64,000 nucleotides of DNA from Sphingomonas edaphi (lineage in GTDB: Bacteria > Pseudomonadota > Alphaproteobacteria > Sphingomonadales > Sphingomonadaceae), in assembly GCF_003583725.1 (NCBI RefSeq), contig NZ_QXTF01000003.1, forward strand, positions 1-64,000, read 5' to 3'. Both the position numbers and the translations under genes were made by a program. This document shows positions 24,433 to 32,009 of this stretch, piece after piece (the first letter of the stretch is position 1; each line of letters opens with the position of its first letter). Under the pieces are notes generated by a model, which worked only from the letters and a program-made list of their open reading frames with translations, searched no databases and was not told where the DNA came from.

Positions 24433-25643
24433 TTCTGCTCGATCGGGGTGAAGGGGGAGGCGGCATTTTCAAGCTTGCCTTGGGCGACGCCTTCGGCCCG
24501 GGCGATATAGCCCTTCGACTTCTCGACTTCGTTGCCAAGCGTGTCGACCGTTTGCTTCATGTTGGCGAGCGCAGCCAGCTTGAACTGGTCGATCTGGTCC
24601 ATCGTGTCGTAAATATTCTGGAAGGCGCGTTGCAGCGTTTCAAGCGGGATCGTCGAGCTCGCTGCCTGTTCATGGATCGCACCGGTTTGAGTCCGGAGCA
24701 GTTCGCCGGTGGTGTCGATCATTCCTGCCGTCGTGGCATTGAGCGCACTTACCTGTTCTAGCACGAGGCGCTGGTTGGTCATTGCCTGGGCGACTGTCAC
24801 GGCAGTGCGAAGTGCGGCAACCGTGGTGGTCGAAGCGCGATCAACGCCCTTCACCAGCTCGACATTGTTCTTCTTGACGAGATCGAGTGCGAGATAGCCT
24901 TGAACAGTGACTGCCATCTGGGTGAGCAGATCAGTGGTGCGCTGGCGCGTATAGAACAGAGCGCTTTCGCGGATCGCCTTGGCCTTGGCAGGCTCCGTCG
25001 CGTCGAGTTCGTTCGCCTTATCCTCCAGCTGCTTGTCGAGGCTCTTGGAGATGTGGATCATCTGTTCGAGGCGGTGCATCGTCTTCCACAGCCCGGCGCG
25101 CTCCGTGTCGATCGCGGCATTGTCCATCAGCAACTCGTCCTTGCCATTGCCGAGGCGCGACAGGATCGCGGAGATGTGGGTTTGCGAACTGCGGTACTTG
25201 TCGAAGTAATTATTGATGCGCTTCCCGAAGGGGATGATGCCCAGGAATTTGCGGGTCGTGAACGACTTGCTATTTTCCTTCGGGTCGAGGGCCTCGACGG
25301 TACGGCGAAGCTCGGTCAAGTCGGCGCCGATACCCGTGTCGCTGTCGATGGCCTTGACCGGACGATCGAGGAAGCGGTTCGAAGCGCCTGCGGCCTCGGC
25401 GATTTCCTTGCGGCCCATCGCAGTGAGTGCATCGACCTTCTTGCCGAACTCGGGGCTGTTGGAATCCAGCGCTGCCAATTCCTCGACAAATTTCGCGACC
25501 TTCTGGTCGAGTTCGCTCGTCTCCTCGGTTTTCAGCGGTACCAGGCCGGCCGCCTCCTGCACGGTGATCGGCTGAAGCGCCTCGGGCGGCTCCAGCTTGA
25601 TCTTCGTTGCGGTCGCGGTCGTGCTCGACGGGTCGCTGGCCAT
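24429..25643 (-). CDS. TelA-family toxic anion resistance protein
   Basis: 404 residues from ATG 25643 (an in-frame TTG two codons upstream is ignored; AAAAGG lies 8 bases before the ATG). The protein is helical and cytoplasmic, with the family-typical region YFDKYRSSQTHISAIL, the LMDNAAIDTERAGLW block (about 180-195) and a C-terminal stretch on vesicle-like repeats ending in KGYIARAEG. TelA was named for tellurite resistance, but most homologues have no proven role. Couples to the XpaC-like gene by ATGA. Confidence 0.88.
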   Translation of the reverse strand: MASDPSSTTATATKIKLEPPEALQPITVQEAAGLVPLKTEETSELDQKVAKFVEELAALDSNSPEFGKKVDALTAMGRKEIAEAAGASNRFLDRPVKAIDSDTGIGADLTELRRTVEALDPKENSKSFTTRKFLGIIPFGKRINNYFDKYRSSQTHISAILSRLGNGKDELLMDNAAIDTERAGLWKTMHRLEQMIHISKSLDKQLEDKANELDATEPAKAKAIRESALFYTRQRTTDLLTQMAVTVQGYLALDLVKKNNVELVKGVDRASTTTVAALRTAVTVAQAMTNQRLVLEQVSALNATTAGMIDTTGELLRTQTGAIHEQAASSTIPLETLQRAFQNIYDTMDQIDQFKLAALANMKQTVDTLGNEVEKSKGYIARAEGVAQGKLENAASPFTPIEQK

Positions 25644-25738
25644 ATTCAATCCTTTTCTTCCCTGTTGCCCGGGAAGGTGGAACGCCCTCCATCCCCGCGC
25701 AAGAGGCTTATAAGTGTATTATAGGGGTAAGACGCGTA

Positions 25739-25746
25739 GCTTCAAG
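25739..25746 (+). repeat. Left target-site duplication (GCTTCAAG)
   Basis: The 8 bases GCTTCAAG stand directly before the left end of the mobile element and recur directly after its right end at 28208-28215 in the same orientation. Eight base pairs is the duplication length characteristic of IS1595-family transposition. Confidence 0.9.
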
Positions 25747-25772
25747 GGGGATTATCCCGTTGAAGCATGTAA
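25747..25772 (+). repeat. Left terminal inverted repeat of the IS1595-family element
   Basis: 26 bases starting GGGGATTATCCC and ending GCATGTAA; matches the inverted right end at 21 of 26 positions. Confidence 0.85.
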
Positions 25773-25829
25773 CTGAAAAGCCTACCCTCCGGACTCCACA
25801 ACGGAGCCGTAACGGGGCAGGGTTAGAAA

Positions 25830-26615
25830 ATGCTCAAGGCAATTTCGATCCGCACGTATGCGGCGGTGGCGTTCCTAATTTTCATCCTTTGGCTTCCAAA
25901 GGACTGGGAGGACCAAGCGCAGGCTTGGGCGGTCTGGGCGCGGTGGTTGGGCGTGCTTAACCGAGAGATTCTTCTTTGGGTCTTTTTGCTCACCCTCTTG
26001 GTCTGGCTTGTGTCGATTGACGCCCGCCCACTCGTCCGGAAGTGGCTTCGAAAGCGGCCCGATTTGATAATTGAAAGGTGCGTCCACGTTGAGACTTCGC
26101 CAATTAAAACTGACAAGTCGGCTCGCGTGGACGGCCTTTACTGCAATCGGGCCTATGTCGTTGTTCGGAACAATCGCCCTGACAAGCGAACACTTCGTCG
26201 AGTGACCGCCAAGTTGCACTTATTCGGCGCGCCGCGCGGGCTGTGCTCCAAAGATGGGTGGGAAATTGACCTTCGGCATGGAGAAGCCGCGTATTTTGAA
26301 ATTGGTCGGGTCCTCTCTGATCGGCACGCCGGGATGCCGCTGATGAAACCGATGGAGTTTCCGGCATCCGTCGTCGAAACCGCGCAAATCAACCTAAAGG
26401 TAGGAGGGCTAACTTTTTTCGCTGCTCCTGACGACCAAGAGCCGCTCAACATCGCCTATCCACAAAACATGCCGCCGCCACTACACGTAAAATTCTGGGT
26501 TTCTGTGACGGCGGATGACGTAGAGGCCGCGAATGCAGGCTTTAATATTGACGTGCGGAACCTGCCGGACATTGACGCGGCTTTCGTGTTAGAAGCGCCG
26601 GAGGAGAACCGATGA
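25830..26615 (+). CDS. Unrecognised two-helix membrane protein, passenger of the mobile element
   Basis: 261 residues. Two N-terminal hydrophobic helices (about residues 8-22 and 45-62) are followed by a basic stop-transfer segment (ARPLVRKWLRKRPD) and a soluble domain of about 190 residues that alternates short beta-like stretches (AYVVVRNN, AKLHLFG, VKFWVSVTADDV), suggestive of an immunoglobulin-like sandwich. No family is recognised. It lies inside the IS1595-family element and is transcribed away from the left end, opposite to the other genes. Base composition is less GC-rich than the surrounding chromosome. GGG upstream (25819-25824 area) is a modest ribosome-binding site. Coupled by ATGA to a small ORF at 26612. 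Could be a defence, immunity or stabilising factor; nothing in sequence decides. Confidence 0.75.
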   Translation: MLKAISIRTYAAVAFLIFILWLPKDWEDQAQAWAVWARWLGVLNREILLWVFLLTLLVWLVSIDARPLVRKWLRKRPDLIIERCVHVETSPIKTDKSARVDGLYCNRAYVVVRNNRPDKRTLRRVTAKLHLFGAPRGLCSKDGWEIDLRHGEAAYFEIGRVLSDRHAGMPLMKPMEFPASVVETAQINLKVGGLTFFAAPDDQEPLNIAYPQNMPPPLHVKFWVSVTADDVEAANAGFNIDVRNLPDIDAAFVLEAPEENR

Positions 26616-26770
26616 CTTGGCACGACCGATTTGACCGCCTTTTAAAGGCAATGGCTCATGGCGAGCCGCCGAAGGGGCGCTCTAATAGTGGAGGCGGCAC
26701 TGAGCGATCTCAATCCGCTGATCCCCAGCCTTCCCCTCAACGCGATAAACGAGACGATCCTTCTCGGTAA
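26612..26770 (+). CDS. Possible 52-residue hydrophilic protein, passenger of the mobile element
   Basis: An ORF starting in the ATGA stop/start overlap of the membrane-protein gene and ending TAA at 26770. The product (MTWHDRFDRLLKAMAHGE followed by a Pro/Ser/Asp/Arg-rich, probably disordered tail) is not recognised. Support is the 4-bp overlap, usual for co-translated genes here. Against it, the last 89 bases lie antisense over the 3' end of yoeB, so chance cannot be excluded. Confidence 0.4.
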   Translation: MTWHDRFDRLLKAMAHGEPPKGRSNSGGGTERSQSADPQPSPQRDKRDDPSR

Positions 26771-26945
26771 CTCGTCGCGACCAGTAGCCGTCGCAGCCTT
26801 TCAGCGGTTCCGGCTTTCCTGTCCCCTCATGCGGGGTTCGGCGACACTCCTTGATAAGGCTATTCAGGCGCCGAAAAACCTTTCGGTCATTATCGGCCCA
26901 ATGAAGGTAGTCCTCCCAAGCCTTGGTGGCGAATACGACCCTCAC
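26682..26945 (-). CDS. yoeB: YoeB/Txe-family mRNA-interferase toxin
   Basis: 87 residues, the normal size. Residues that match the YoeB active site are Glu46 (in KPEPLKG), an Arg in EKDRLVYRV (about 64) and the C-terminal His86-Tyr87. YoeB cuts translated mRNA in the ribosomal A site and is neutralised by YefM. The start overlaps the yefM stop (ATGA). No frameshift or missing catalytic residue, so it should be functional. Carried by the mobile element, where it may act as an addiction module. Confidence 0.93.
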   Translation of the reverse strand: MRVVFATKAWEDYLHWADNDRKVFRRLNSLIKECRRTPHEGTGKPEPLKGCDGYWSRRVTEKDRLVYRVEGKAGDQRIEIAQCRLHY

Positions 26946-27214
26946 GCCCCGACGAGTTCGTCATCGTCCATGAGTTCGTGTTCAACGCCCTCGCCAGCCT
27001 CTAGCTCCGCCATGGCGGAGATAAGGCGTTCCGCGTTTGTCGGTGAGGACAAAAGGTGGAGCGTTTCGAGGATGGAGTTCCACTCGGCCAAGGACATCAT
27101 CACAACCGCGTCTGCCTTTTGGCGAGTTATGACGATCTGCGTCATATCGGCGACGACGCGATCCATCATTTCTTTCAGCTTCTGACGCGCGTCAGAGTAG
27201 TTCACGACGTCCAT
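26942..27214 (-). CDS. yefM: YefM/Phd-family antitoxin
   Basis: 90 residues from ATG 27214. N-terminal DNA-binding dimerisation region VNYSDARQKLKEMMDRVVAD with the conserved ITRQKADAVVMMSLAEWNSI (about residues 29-48) of Phd/YefM proteins and an acidic C-terminus that would wrap the toxin. An upstream in-frame start would add 15 residues and overlap the operator; AGGGGA 5 bases before ATG 27214 decides. It represses its own promoter through the TGTACA sites at 27241-27258. Confidence 0.92.
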   Translation of the reverse strand: MDVVNYSDARQKLKEMMDRVVADMTQIVITRQKADAVVMMSLAEWNSILETLHLLSSPTNAERLISAMAELEAGEGVEHELMDDDELVGA

Positions 27215-27240
27215 ACAGTTCCCCTGTGGCACGCAATATA

Positions 27241-27258
27241 TGTACAGAATCCTGTACA
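27241..27258 (-). promoter_or_regulatory. YefM-YoeB operator: two TGTACA hexamers
   Basis: TGTACA (27241-27246) and TGTACA (27253-27258) are each palindromic and lie with centres 12 bp apart, 27 bases upstream of the yefM start. The E. coli yefM-yoeB operator is built from the same TGTACA hexamers at the same one-turn spacing, so autoregulation by the YefM-YoeB complex is strongly implied. Confidence 0.85.
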
Positions 27259-27295
27259 ATGCAAGGATGAACGGGCGGTTAAGCCGTCGGCCCTC

Positions 27296-28159
27296 TCACC
27301 GAGTGAAAGAGTAAAGGAGCCGATCAAGCATCAGGTGCGGCGTGTGGCGATGGTTCCAGCGGAACTCGAACTCGCCCAGATACTTCGAAAGATGCTTCGG
27401 GCTGACGTGAATGTGAGTGCCGTGAATGCCGCGCTTTAGGAGCGCCCAGAAACCCTCAATGCTGTTCACGGTCGCGCCGTAGTCGCTGACGTAGCGGCCT
27501 TCGCGATGGTTCACCGTCTGGTGGCGATAGCCGCGTAAGCTAATACTCTTGTAGCTAACCAGTTCGTCGGTGTTGATGATCGACCCCGGCAGGACGTTTT
27601 CGCAAATGTGCGGGAAAAGCGTCACGCGGCGAACGTTCTCGATAACGCGGGTAGTAACTGCGCCGTCCCGTTCCATCATGCCAAGCACGATGGTCTTTTC
27701 CTTCATGCTGCCTTGGCCCTTTTCCTTGCCGCCAACATAGGTTTCGTCGATCTCCACGACCTCACCGGGGCCGCCCAGAGCGTCGTCACCGTCAACTTGC
27801 GCCATGTATTTCCGCACTTCATGGCACATGCGCCATGCCGTCTTGTAGGTAACACCGATCTCACGCTGGACACGCTTGGCGGCAACGCCGTTCCGCGTCG
27901 TCGTGAACAGGAACATGACATAGAACCAATCGCGAAGGCTGGTGCGGGTCCGGTCGAACGGCGTTCCGGCAGTCGGATAGACCTGATGCGCGCACCAGTT
28001 GCACTGGTAGCTGCGGCGGGCCTTCACGCGGCTGTATTTCGCCGGACGGCCACACTTCGGACATTCAAAGTCAGTGCCGTAGCGAACCTGGAATAGGTGG
28101 TCCAGGCAGGCTTCCTCGGTGGGGAAGCGGTCCTGAAACTGGCGAAGTGTCTGTGTCAT
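27296..28159 (-). CDS. IS1595-family (ISXO2-like) transposase
   Basis: 287 residues. An N-terminal zinc ribbon (CPKC at 33-36, CNWC at 53-56) precedes the ISXO2-like DDE-type domain with Asp in VVEIDETYVGGK (about 139), Asp in INTDELVSYK (about 195) and the NSIEGFWALLKRG region (about 238) typical of IS1595 transposases. Full length with no frameshift. It starts 22 bases inside the right terminal repeat boundary and reads inward. It should recognise the 26-bp ends and make 8-bp target duplications, as seen here. Confidence 0.95.
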   Translation of the reverse strand: MTQTLRQFQDRFPTEEACLDHLFQVRYGTDFECPKCGRPAKYSRVKARRSYQCNWCAHQVYPTAGTPFDRTRTSLRDWFYVMFLFTTTRNGVAAKRVQREIGVTYKTAWRMCHEVRKYMAQVDGDDALGGPGEVVEIDETYVGGKEKGQGSMKEKTIVLGMMERDGAVTTRVIENVRRVTLFPHICENVLPGSIINTDELVSYKSISLRGYRHQTVNHREGRYVSDYGATVNSIEGFWALLKRGIHGTHIHVSPKHLSKYLGEFEFRWNHRHTPHLMLDRLLYSFTR

Positions 28160-28181
28160 GCGGATTATATATCAAATCCGC

Positions 28182-28207
28182 TTACATGTTTCAAGGGGAT
28201 AAATACC
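28182..28207 (-). repeat. Right terminal inverted repeat of the IS1595-family element
   Basis: 26 bases; read inward on the minus strand they begin GGTATTTATCCCC and end ACATGTAA, matching the left end at 21 of 26 positions. Confidence 0.85.
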
Positions 28208-28215
28208 GCTTCAAG
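28208..28215 (+). repeat. Right target-site duplication (GCTTCAAG)
   Basis: Direct copy of 25739-25746. Removing the element and one copy restores a continuous intergenic sequence between telA and the tadG-like gene. Confidence 0.9.
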
Positions 28216-28327
28216 CGGGAAGCCCGCAACGTCGTTAGGGTTTCGTCAACCATTTCCCGGAACGGTTTGCTTACCGTGAAGCGGATAGATGCCTTCGAAA
28301 CGCGTCCATCCAACTGGGGACTTTTCG

Positions 28328-29620
28328 ATGCGCAATCCGTTCAAAAGGCTCTGGAACGACGAGCGGGGCAATGTGCTCATTCTTGCCGGGGCGGCACTTC
28401 CCATGTTGATGGGTGCTGCCGGCATTGCCACTGATACAATCCAGTGGGCGTTGTGGAAGCGACAACTGCAGCGCGCGGCGGACTCGGCTGCTATCGCCGG
28501 TGTCTACGATCGCGTCCAGTCGGGAAGCACGAGCAATACGGCCAGCGCAGTAAATCGTGACCTCACGCTGAACCAGCTGACCGGAATTGCGCTGGCAACG
28601 GGCTATCCGGACGTCAGTTACCCAGCGGACACCACGGCGCAAAAACAACAGGTGCAGGTTGTTTTGGGGGTGCGCAAGGAGCTATCGTTCAGCTCTCTAT
28701 TCATGACCCAGGCTCCGTTGATCCGCGCCTCGGCGACAGCGGCTAGTGTCCCAGGCACCGACGATTACTGCGTCGTCAGCCTAGAGAATACGACTAAGAC
28801 CGGCATTCTAGGATCCGGTAATGGTACGATCACGATGGACTGCGGGATGATCACGAATTCGGTATCTGCCAATGCGGCAGCCGCTCAAGGCAGCTCAACC
28901 ATTACCGCAACGGTGATCGCTGCTGCCGGCGGTATTCAACAATCGAACAATTGGCGCGTGGGCAAGTATGATCCGTTCGTGCCAGCTCAGGCTGATCCCT
29001 ACAGCAACCTAACCCCGGATTCGACCGACCAAGGGAACTGCACTGGCGCGCCCCAGCTGACCGGTTCGAACGGTAACGGTACGACTTGGAATCCTGGTTG
29101 TTACAGTTCCATCGACATCGGGTCGAACCGCAAGGCGAAACTCAATCCCGGAACCTATTTCATCAATGGCGGAAGCGTGAACATCCAAGGCACGCTTGAA
29201 GGTACCGGCGTAACAATCATTCTTGGAAACACCAATACCTCAGCGAGTGCCACCATCGGATCATGGGATATGAATGCCCAAGCGGTGTTAGATATCTCGG
29301 CGCCTACGACGGGCAAGTGGAAGGGCATGGCAATCTATCAGGATCGCCGCGCCACAGATTCGTCGCCAACGGGAAACATCAGCAGCAGCAGTCCCAACAA
29401 GATTAATGGCGGCTCATCAGGTGGCGTCACCGGCGTGATTTATTTTCCGAAACAGCAGATCACTTGGAACGGGGGCAGCAGCACGGCAGCCAAATGCACC
29501 CAGTTCGTCATCAAGCGCATCGTCTGGAGTGGCAATAGCAGCACGAATCTCAAGAAGGACTGCGCATCAGCTGGCATGCAGCCCGTTAACGGCGGCCGCC
29601 GAGTGAGGTTGGTCGCATGA
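28328..29620 (+). CDS. TadG-like pilus-assembly protein
   Basis: 430 residues from ATG 28328 (GGGGA 8 bases upstream; the upstream in-frame ATG at 28289 has no such site). The N-terminus NDERGNVLILAGAALPMLMGAAGIA is the Tad/TadG-type prepilin-like segment with conserved Glu and a membrane helix, followed by QRAADSAAIAG. The remaining 350 residues are Ser/Thr/Gly/Asn-rich, with several cysteines and beta-like repeats, as in other alphaproteobacterial TadG-like proteins; I see no MIDAS (vWA) motif. It would be anchored in the inner membrane facing the periplasm. First of three overlapping genes; the Tad secretion motor (tadA/B/C, cpaC) is absent from the window. Confidence 0.85.
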   Translation: MRNPFKRLWNDERGNVLILAGAALPMLMGAAGIATDTIQWALWKRQLQRAADSAAIAGVYDRVQSGSTSNTASAVNRDLTLNQLTGIALATGYPDVSYPADTTAQKQQVQVVLGVRKELSFSSLFMTQAPLIRASATAASVPGTDDYCVVSLENTTKTGILGSGNGTITMDCGMITNSVSANAAAAQGSSTITATVIAAAGGIQQSNNWRVGKYDPFVPAQADPYSNLTPDSTDQGNCTGAPQLTGSNGNGTTWNPGCYSSIDIGSNRKAKLNPGTYFINGGSVNIQGTLEGTGVTIILGNTNTSASATIGSWDMNAQAVLDISAPTTGKWKGMAIYQDRRATDSSPTGNISSSSPNKINGGSSGGVTGVIYFPKQQITWNGGSSTAAKCTQFVIKRIVWSGNSSTNLKKDCASAGMQPVNGGRRVRLVA

Positions 29621-30075
29621 TCGGCGCGGCACTAAGGTTGCGCTCAGAGGAGCGGGGCGTGGCGACGATCGAGTTGGCCTTGTTGGCGCCGATGTTAGCA
29701 GTGCTGACTATTGGCGTGGTCGACATTAGCAATGCCTTTGGGCGAAAGTTGGCACTAGAGCAGGCCACTCAGCGCGCCGTTGAAAAAGTCATGCAAACGA
29801 CTGTGGATGATACGGTGGAGTCGGTCATCAAGGCTGAGGCCGCGGCACAGGCAGGAATCTCTGAAGACAACGTGACCGTCACCTATCAGCTAGAATGTAA
29901 TCAAGTCGTTCAGTCAGACTATGAGGCCTCATGTCCGTCCGGCCAGAAAGAGGCGCGCTACCTGATGGTTACTGCCACGGATCGCTATACGCCCATGTTT
30001 TCACTGCACTTCTCTGCCATCAACGCGGATGGAACTTATCACCTGACCGCAACATCCGGCTTGAGGACACAATGA
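29617..30075 (+). CDS. TadE-like minor pilin
   Basis: 152 residues. ERGVATIELALLAPMLAVLTIGVVDISNAF (about 10-38) is the TadE-type hydrophobic segment with the conserved Glu; the rest is periplasmic with two cysteines (LECNQ, ASCPSG). Starts in the ATGA overlap with the TadG-like gene. Likely a pseudopilin of a Flp/Tad-type system. Confidence 0.85.
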   Translation: MIGAALRLRSEERGVATIELALLAPMLAVLTIGVVDISNAFGRKLALEQATQRAVEKVMQTTVDDTVESVIKAEAAAQAGISEDNVTVTYQLECNQVVQSDYEASCPSGQKEARYLMVTATDRYTPMFSLHFSAINADGTYHLTATSGLRTQ

Positions 30076-30473
30076 AAATGCTTGCCCGAATAAGAGAAGA
30101 CGCTCGAGGCGCCGCGGTTATTGAGATGGCCTTCGCTTTGCCAGCCTTCATTGTCATGGTCTGGATGATCGTTCAGCTGGGCTTGGTGTTTCGCGCCATG
30201 TCGGGCATTCAACACGCGCTTGGCGAGGGCGCTCGGTTGGCGACCATTTATCCTGCACCGACCAATACGCAGATTGAAACGAAGATTACCGATGCTGTCT
30301 ACGGGATCGGGCCCGGTGAATTCGACATTCCCCCGCCGGCCGAAGGTACTGACACTAATGGCAATCGCTATGTCGACTTACGTGTGACCTATACGCAGCC
30401 GACCGACTTACTGCTGCTGCCGGGTCCCACGATTAGTGTGACGCGCTCAAAGCGAGTTTGGCGCGCTGACTAA
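30072..30473 (+). CDS. TadE-like minor pilin (second)
   Basis: 133 residues from ATG 30072, which overlaps the previous stop (ATGA). DARGAAVIEMAFALPAFIVMVWMIVQLG (about 8-36) is again the TadE/pseudopilin segment with its conserved Glu. It is paralogous in plan to the preceding gene. The three genes form one operon; the last 4 bases overlap the convergent enoyl-CoA hydratase gene. Confidence 0.85.
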   Translation: MKMLARIREDARGAAVIEMAFALPAFIVMVWMIVQLGLVFRAMSGIQHALGEGARLATIYPAPTNTQIETKITDAVYGIGPGEFDIPPPAEGTDTNGNRYVDLRVTYTQPTDLLLLPGPTISVTRSKRVWRAD

Positions 30474-31234
30474 CGTGCGCGCGCCGCAAAGAATTTGGCG
30501 ATGGCCTGCTTAACCTCATCCGACTGAAGCCGTTCGCTGAAATGGCCGTTCTCGAGTTCCATCCGGGTCAGGATTTCGTCCGTCGCCTCCTGGCGCAGCA
30601 ACGCCTGCGTCTGGCGTAGCGCTTCGGGCGGTTTGGCCAGCAGTCGCCCCACCAGCGAATCCAGCGCGTTCTTGAGTTGACCCTTGGGAACGGCGTGACT
30701 TGCAAGACCCATCGCCATCGCCTCGGCTGCACCGAACGGCTCCCCCAGCAAAAGATAACGCGCGGCGCTGCGCCGACCCGCCAGCTTGGGAAGGAGGAGC
30801 GAACTCGCTGCCTCCGGCACCAGTCCGAGATCGACGAAGGGCATAACGAGACGGCTGCCTTCCTCGACGATGACGAAATCGCAATGGAACAGCATCGTGG
30901 TGCCAATGCCGACCGCATTACCGTGCACGGCGGCTATGAGCGGCACTTGGTTCTTCGCCAAGGCGCGCAGTAGGCGCCAGACCGGCAAGTCCTCGCCCGA
31001 GCCCGGCGTTGGCATTTCTCTTAGGAAGTCGCCTAGATCGTTGCCGGCCGTGAAGTCTTCACCCTGGCCTTCCAGCGTAATCAGCCTAATCGACGGATCG
31101 TTTGCCGCGCTCTCGATCGCGTCGGCCATGGCGGCGTACATAGCGACGGTAATCGCGTTGCGGCGTTCCGGCCGCGCCATCACCACCGATAGGACGCCGT
31201 TCGAACCTCGCTCGACCATGATATGGGCGTCCAT
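30470..31234 (-). CDS. Enoyl-CoA hydratase/isomerase family protein
   Basis: 254 residues from ATG 31234 (AAAGG 6-7 bases upstream; a TTG just before is ignored). RPERRNAITVAMY and the oxyanion-hole regions GEDFTAGNDL (about 60-70) and HGNAVGIGTTMLFHCDFVIV (about 103-122) mark the crotonase fold. The Glu in VPEAASSLLLP corresponds to one catalytic acid; the other hydratase Glu position in the HGNAVGIGTT helix is not a Glu, as in isomerase-type members, so a Delta3-Delta2 isomerase or other crotonase activity is as likely as hydratase. Confidence 0.85.
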   Translation of the reverse strand: MDAHIMVERGSNGVLSVVMARPERRNAITVAMYAAMADAIESAANDPSIRLITLEGQGEDFTAGNDLGDFLREMPTPGSGEDLPVWRLLRALAKNQVPLIAAVHGNAVGIGTTMLFHCDFVIVEEGSRLVMPFVDLGLVPEAASSLLLPKLAGRRSAARYLLLGEPFGAAEAMAMGLASHAVPKGQLKNALDSLVGRLLAKPPEALRQTQALLRQEATDEILTRMELENGHFSERLQSDEVKQAIAKFFAARAR

Positions 31235-31326
31235 CAATTGCCTTTCTGCAAGCGAATCGGGTGACCTGTTTGAGCGCAGGGGCTAGGGGTACGCAAATTT
31301 CCCCCGAACCGTAGGGACCGCCAACG

Positions 31327-31980
31327 ATGAAATTCTTCGCCGACACTGCTGAGATCGCCGATATCAAGGATTTGCAGGACACCGGGCTGCTCGACGGCGT
31401 CACGACCAATCCGTCGTTGATCAAGAAATCCGGTCGGGATTTTATCGAAGTCGTTAAGGAAATTGCCGGCATCTGCCCGGGACCGATTTCGGCCGAAGTG
31501 GTCGCGCTCGACCATGCCGGCATGATGAAAGAGGCGGAAACGCTCCGCAAGCTTGCGGACAACATCGCGATCAAGGTGCCGCTGACAATCGACGGCCTTA
31601 AGACCTGCAAGGCGCTGACCGGCGACGGGACGATGGTCAATGTGACGCTGTGCTTCTCCGCCAACCAGGCGCTGCTGGCGGCTAAGGCGGGCGCAAGTTT
31701 TATTTCCCCGTTCGTCGGACGTCACGACGATGTCGGTTATCCGGGCATCGAGTTGATTGCGGACATCCGGACCATCTACGACAATTACGACTTCGGCACC
31801 GAAATCCTCGTTGCGAGCGTCCGCAACCCGATTCACGTGCATGATGCCGCGAAACTGGGCGCTGACGTGATGACCGCGCCGCCGTCAGTCATTCGCCAAC
31901 TGTTCAAGCATCCGCTGACGGACAATGGCATCGCAGCCTTCCTGAAGGACTGGGAAGCTACGGGACAGCAGATCGGTTGA
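31327..31980 (+). CDS. Small transaldolase / fructose-6-phosphate aldolase (TalB3/FSA type)
   Basis: 217 residues, the size of the small transaldolase subgroup rather than the 317-residue Tal[14 protein letters not shown] at the start, GVTTNPSLI (about 24-32) and the Schiff-base Lys in IAIKVPLT (about 86) are diagnostic. It moves dihydroxyacetone units in the non-oxidative pentose-phosphate pathway, or acts as fructose-6-phosphate aldolase; the two cannot be separated by sequence alone here, though bacterial members of this length annotated as transaldolase are common. Confidence 0.93.
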   Translation: MKFFADTAEIADIKDLQDTGLLDGVTTNPSLIKKSGRDFIEVVKEIAGICPGPISAEVVALDHAGMMKEAETLRKLADNIAIKVPLTIDGLKTCKALTGDGTMVNVTLCFSANQALLAAKAGASFISPFVGRHDDVGYPGIELIADIRTIYDNYDFGTEILVASVRNPIHVHDAAKLGADVMTAPPSVIRQLFKHPLTDNGIAAFLKDWEATGQQIG

Positions 31981-32009
31981 TCCTGCCGCGTTGGGCGGAT
32001 TGTTAACTC

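Larger units (their letters stand above)
25747..28207 (-). mobile_element. Complete IS1595-family element with passenger genes (2461 bp)
   Basis: Left end 25747-25772 and right end 28182-28207 are 26-bp imperfect inverted repeats; read inward, both begin GG and share ATCCC, TTGAA and CATGTAA, with 21 of 26 positions identical. Both ends are flanked by GCTTCAAG. Inside are, from left: a two-helix membrane protein, a possible 52-codon ORF, yoeB and yefM (minus strand), and an IS1595-family (ISXO2-like) transposase (minus strand). Typical IS1595 elements of about 1 kb carry only the transposase; longer members with passenger genes are known as transporter ISs. The element lies in the gap between telA and tadG-like genes and breaks no recognised gene. 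The intact ORF, ends and duplication suggest a recent insertion. Confidence 0.9.

Noticed and set aside
24900-25724. 274-residue plus-strand ORF opposite telA
   Set aside because: Antisense shadow; composition and lack of any motif do not support a gene, while TelA on the other strand is clear.
25739-25772. Longer 36-bp inverted repeat including GCTTCAAG as part of the element ends
   Set aside because: GCTTCAAG is in the same orientation on both sides (direct repeat), with the apparent inverted match at the outer edge arising because GCTTCAAG and its reverse complement CTTGAAGC look alike; treating it as the 8-bp target duplication fits the IS1595 family better.
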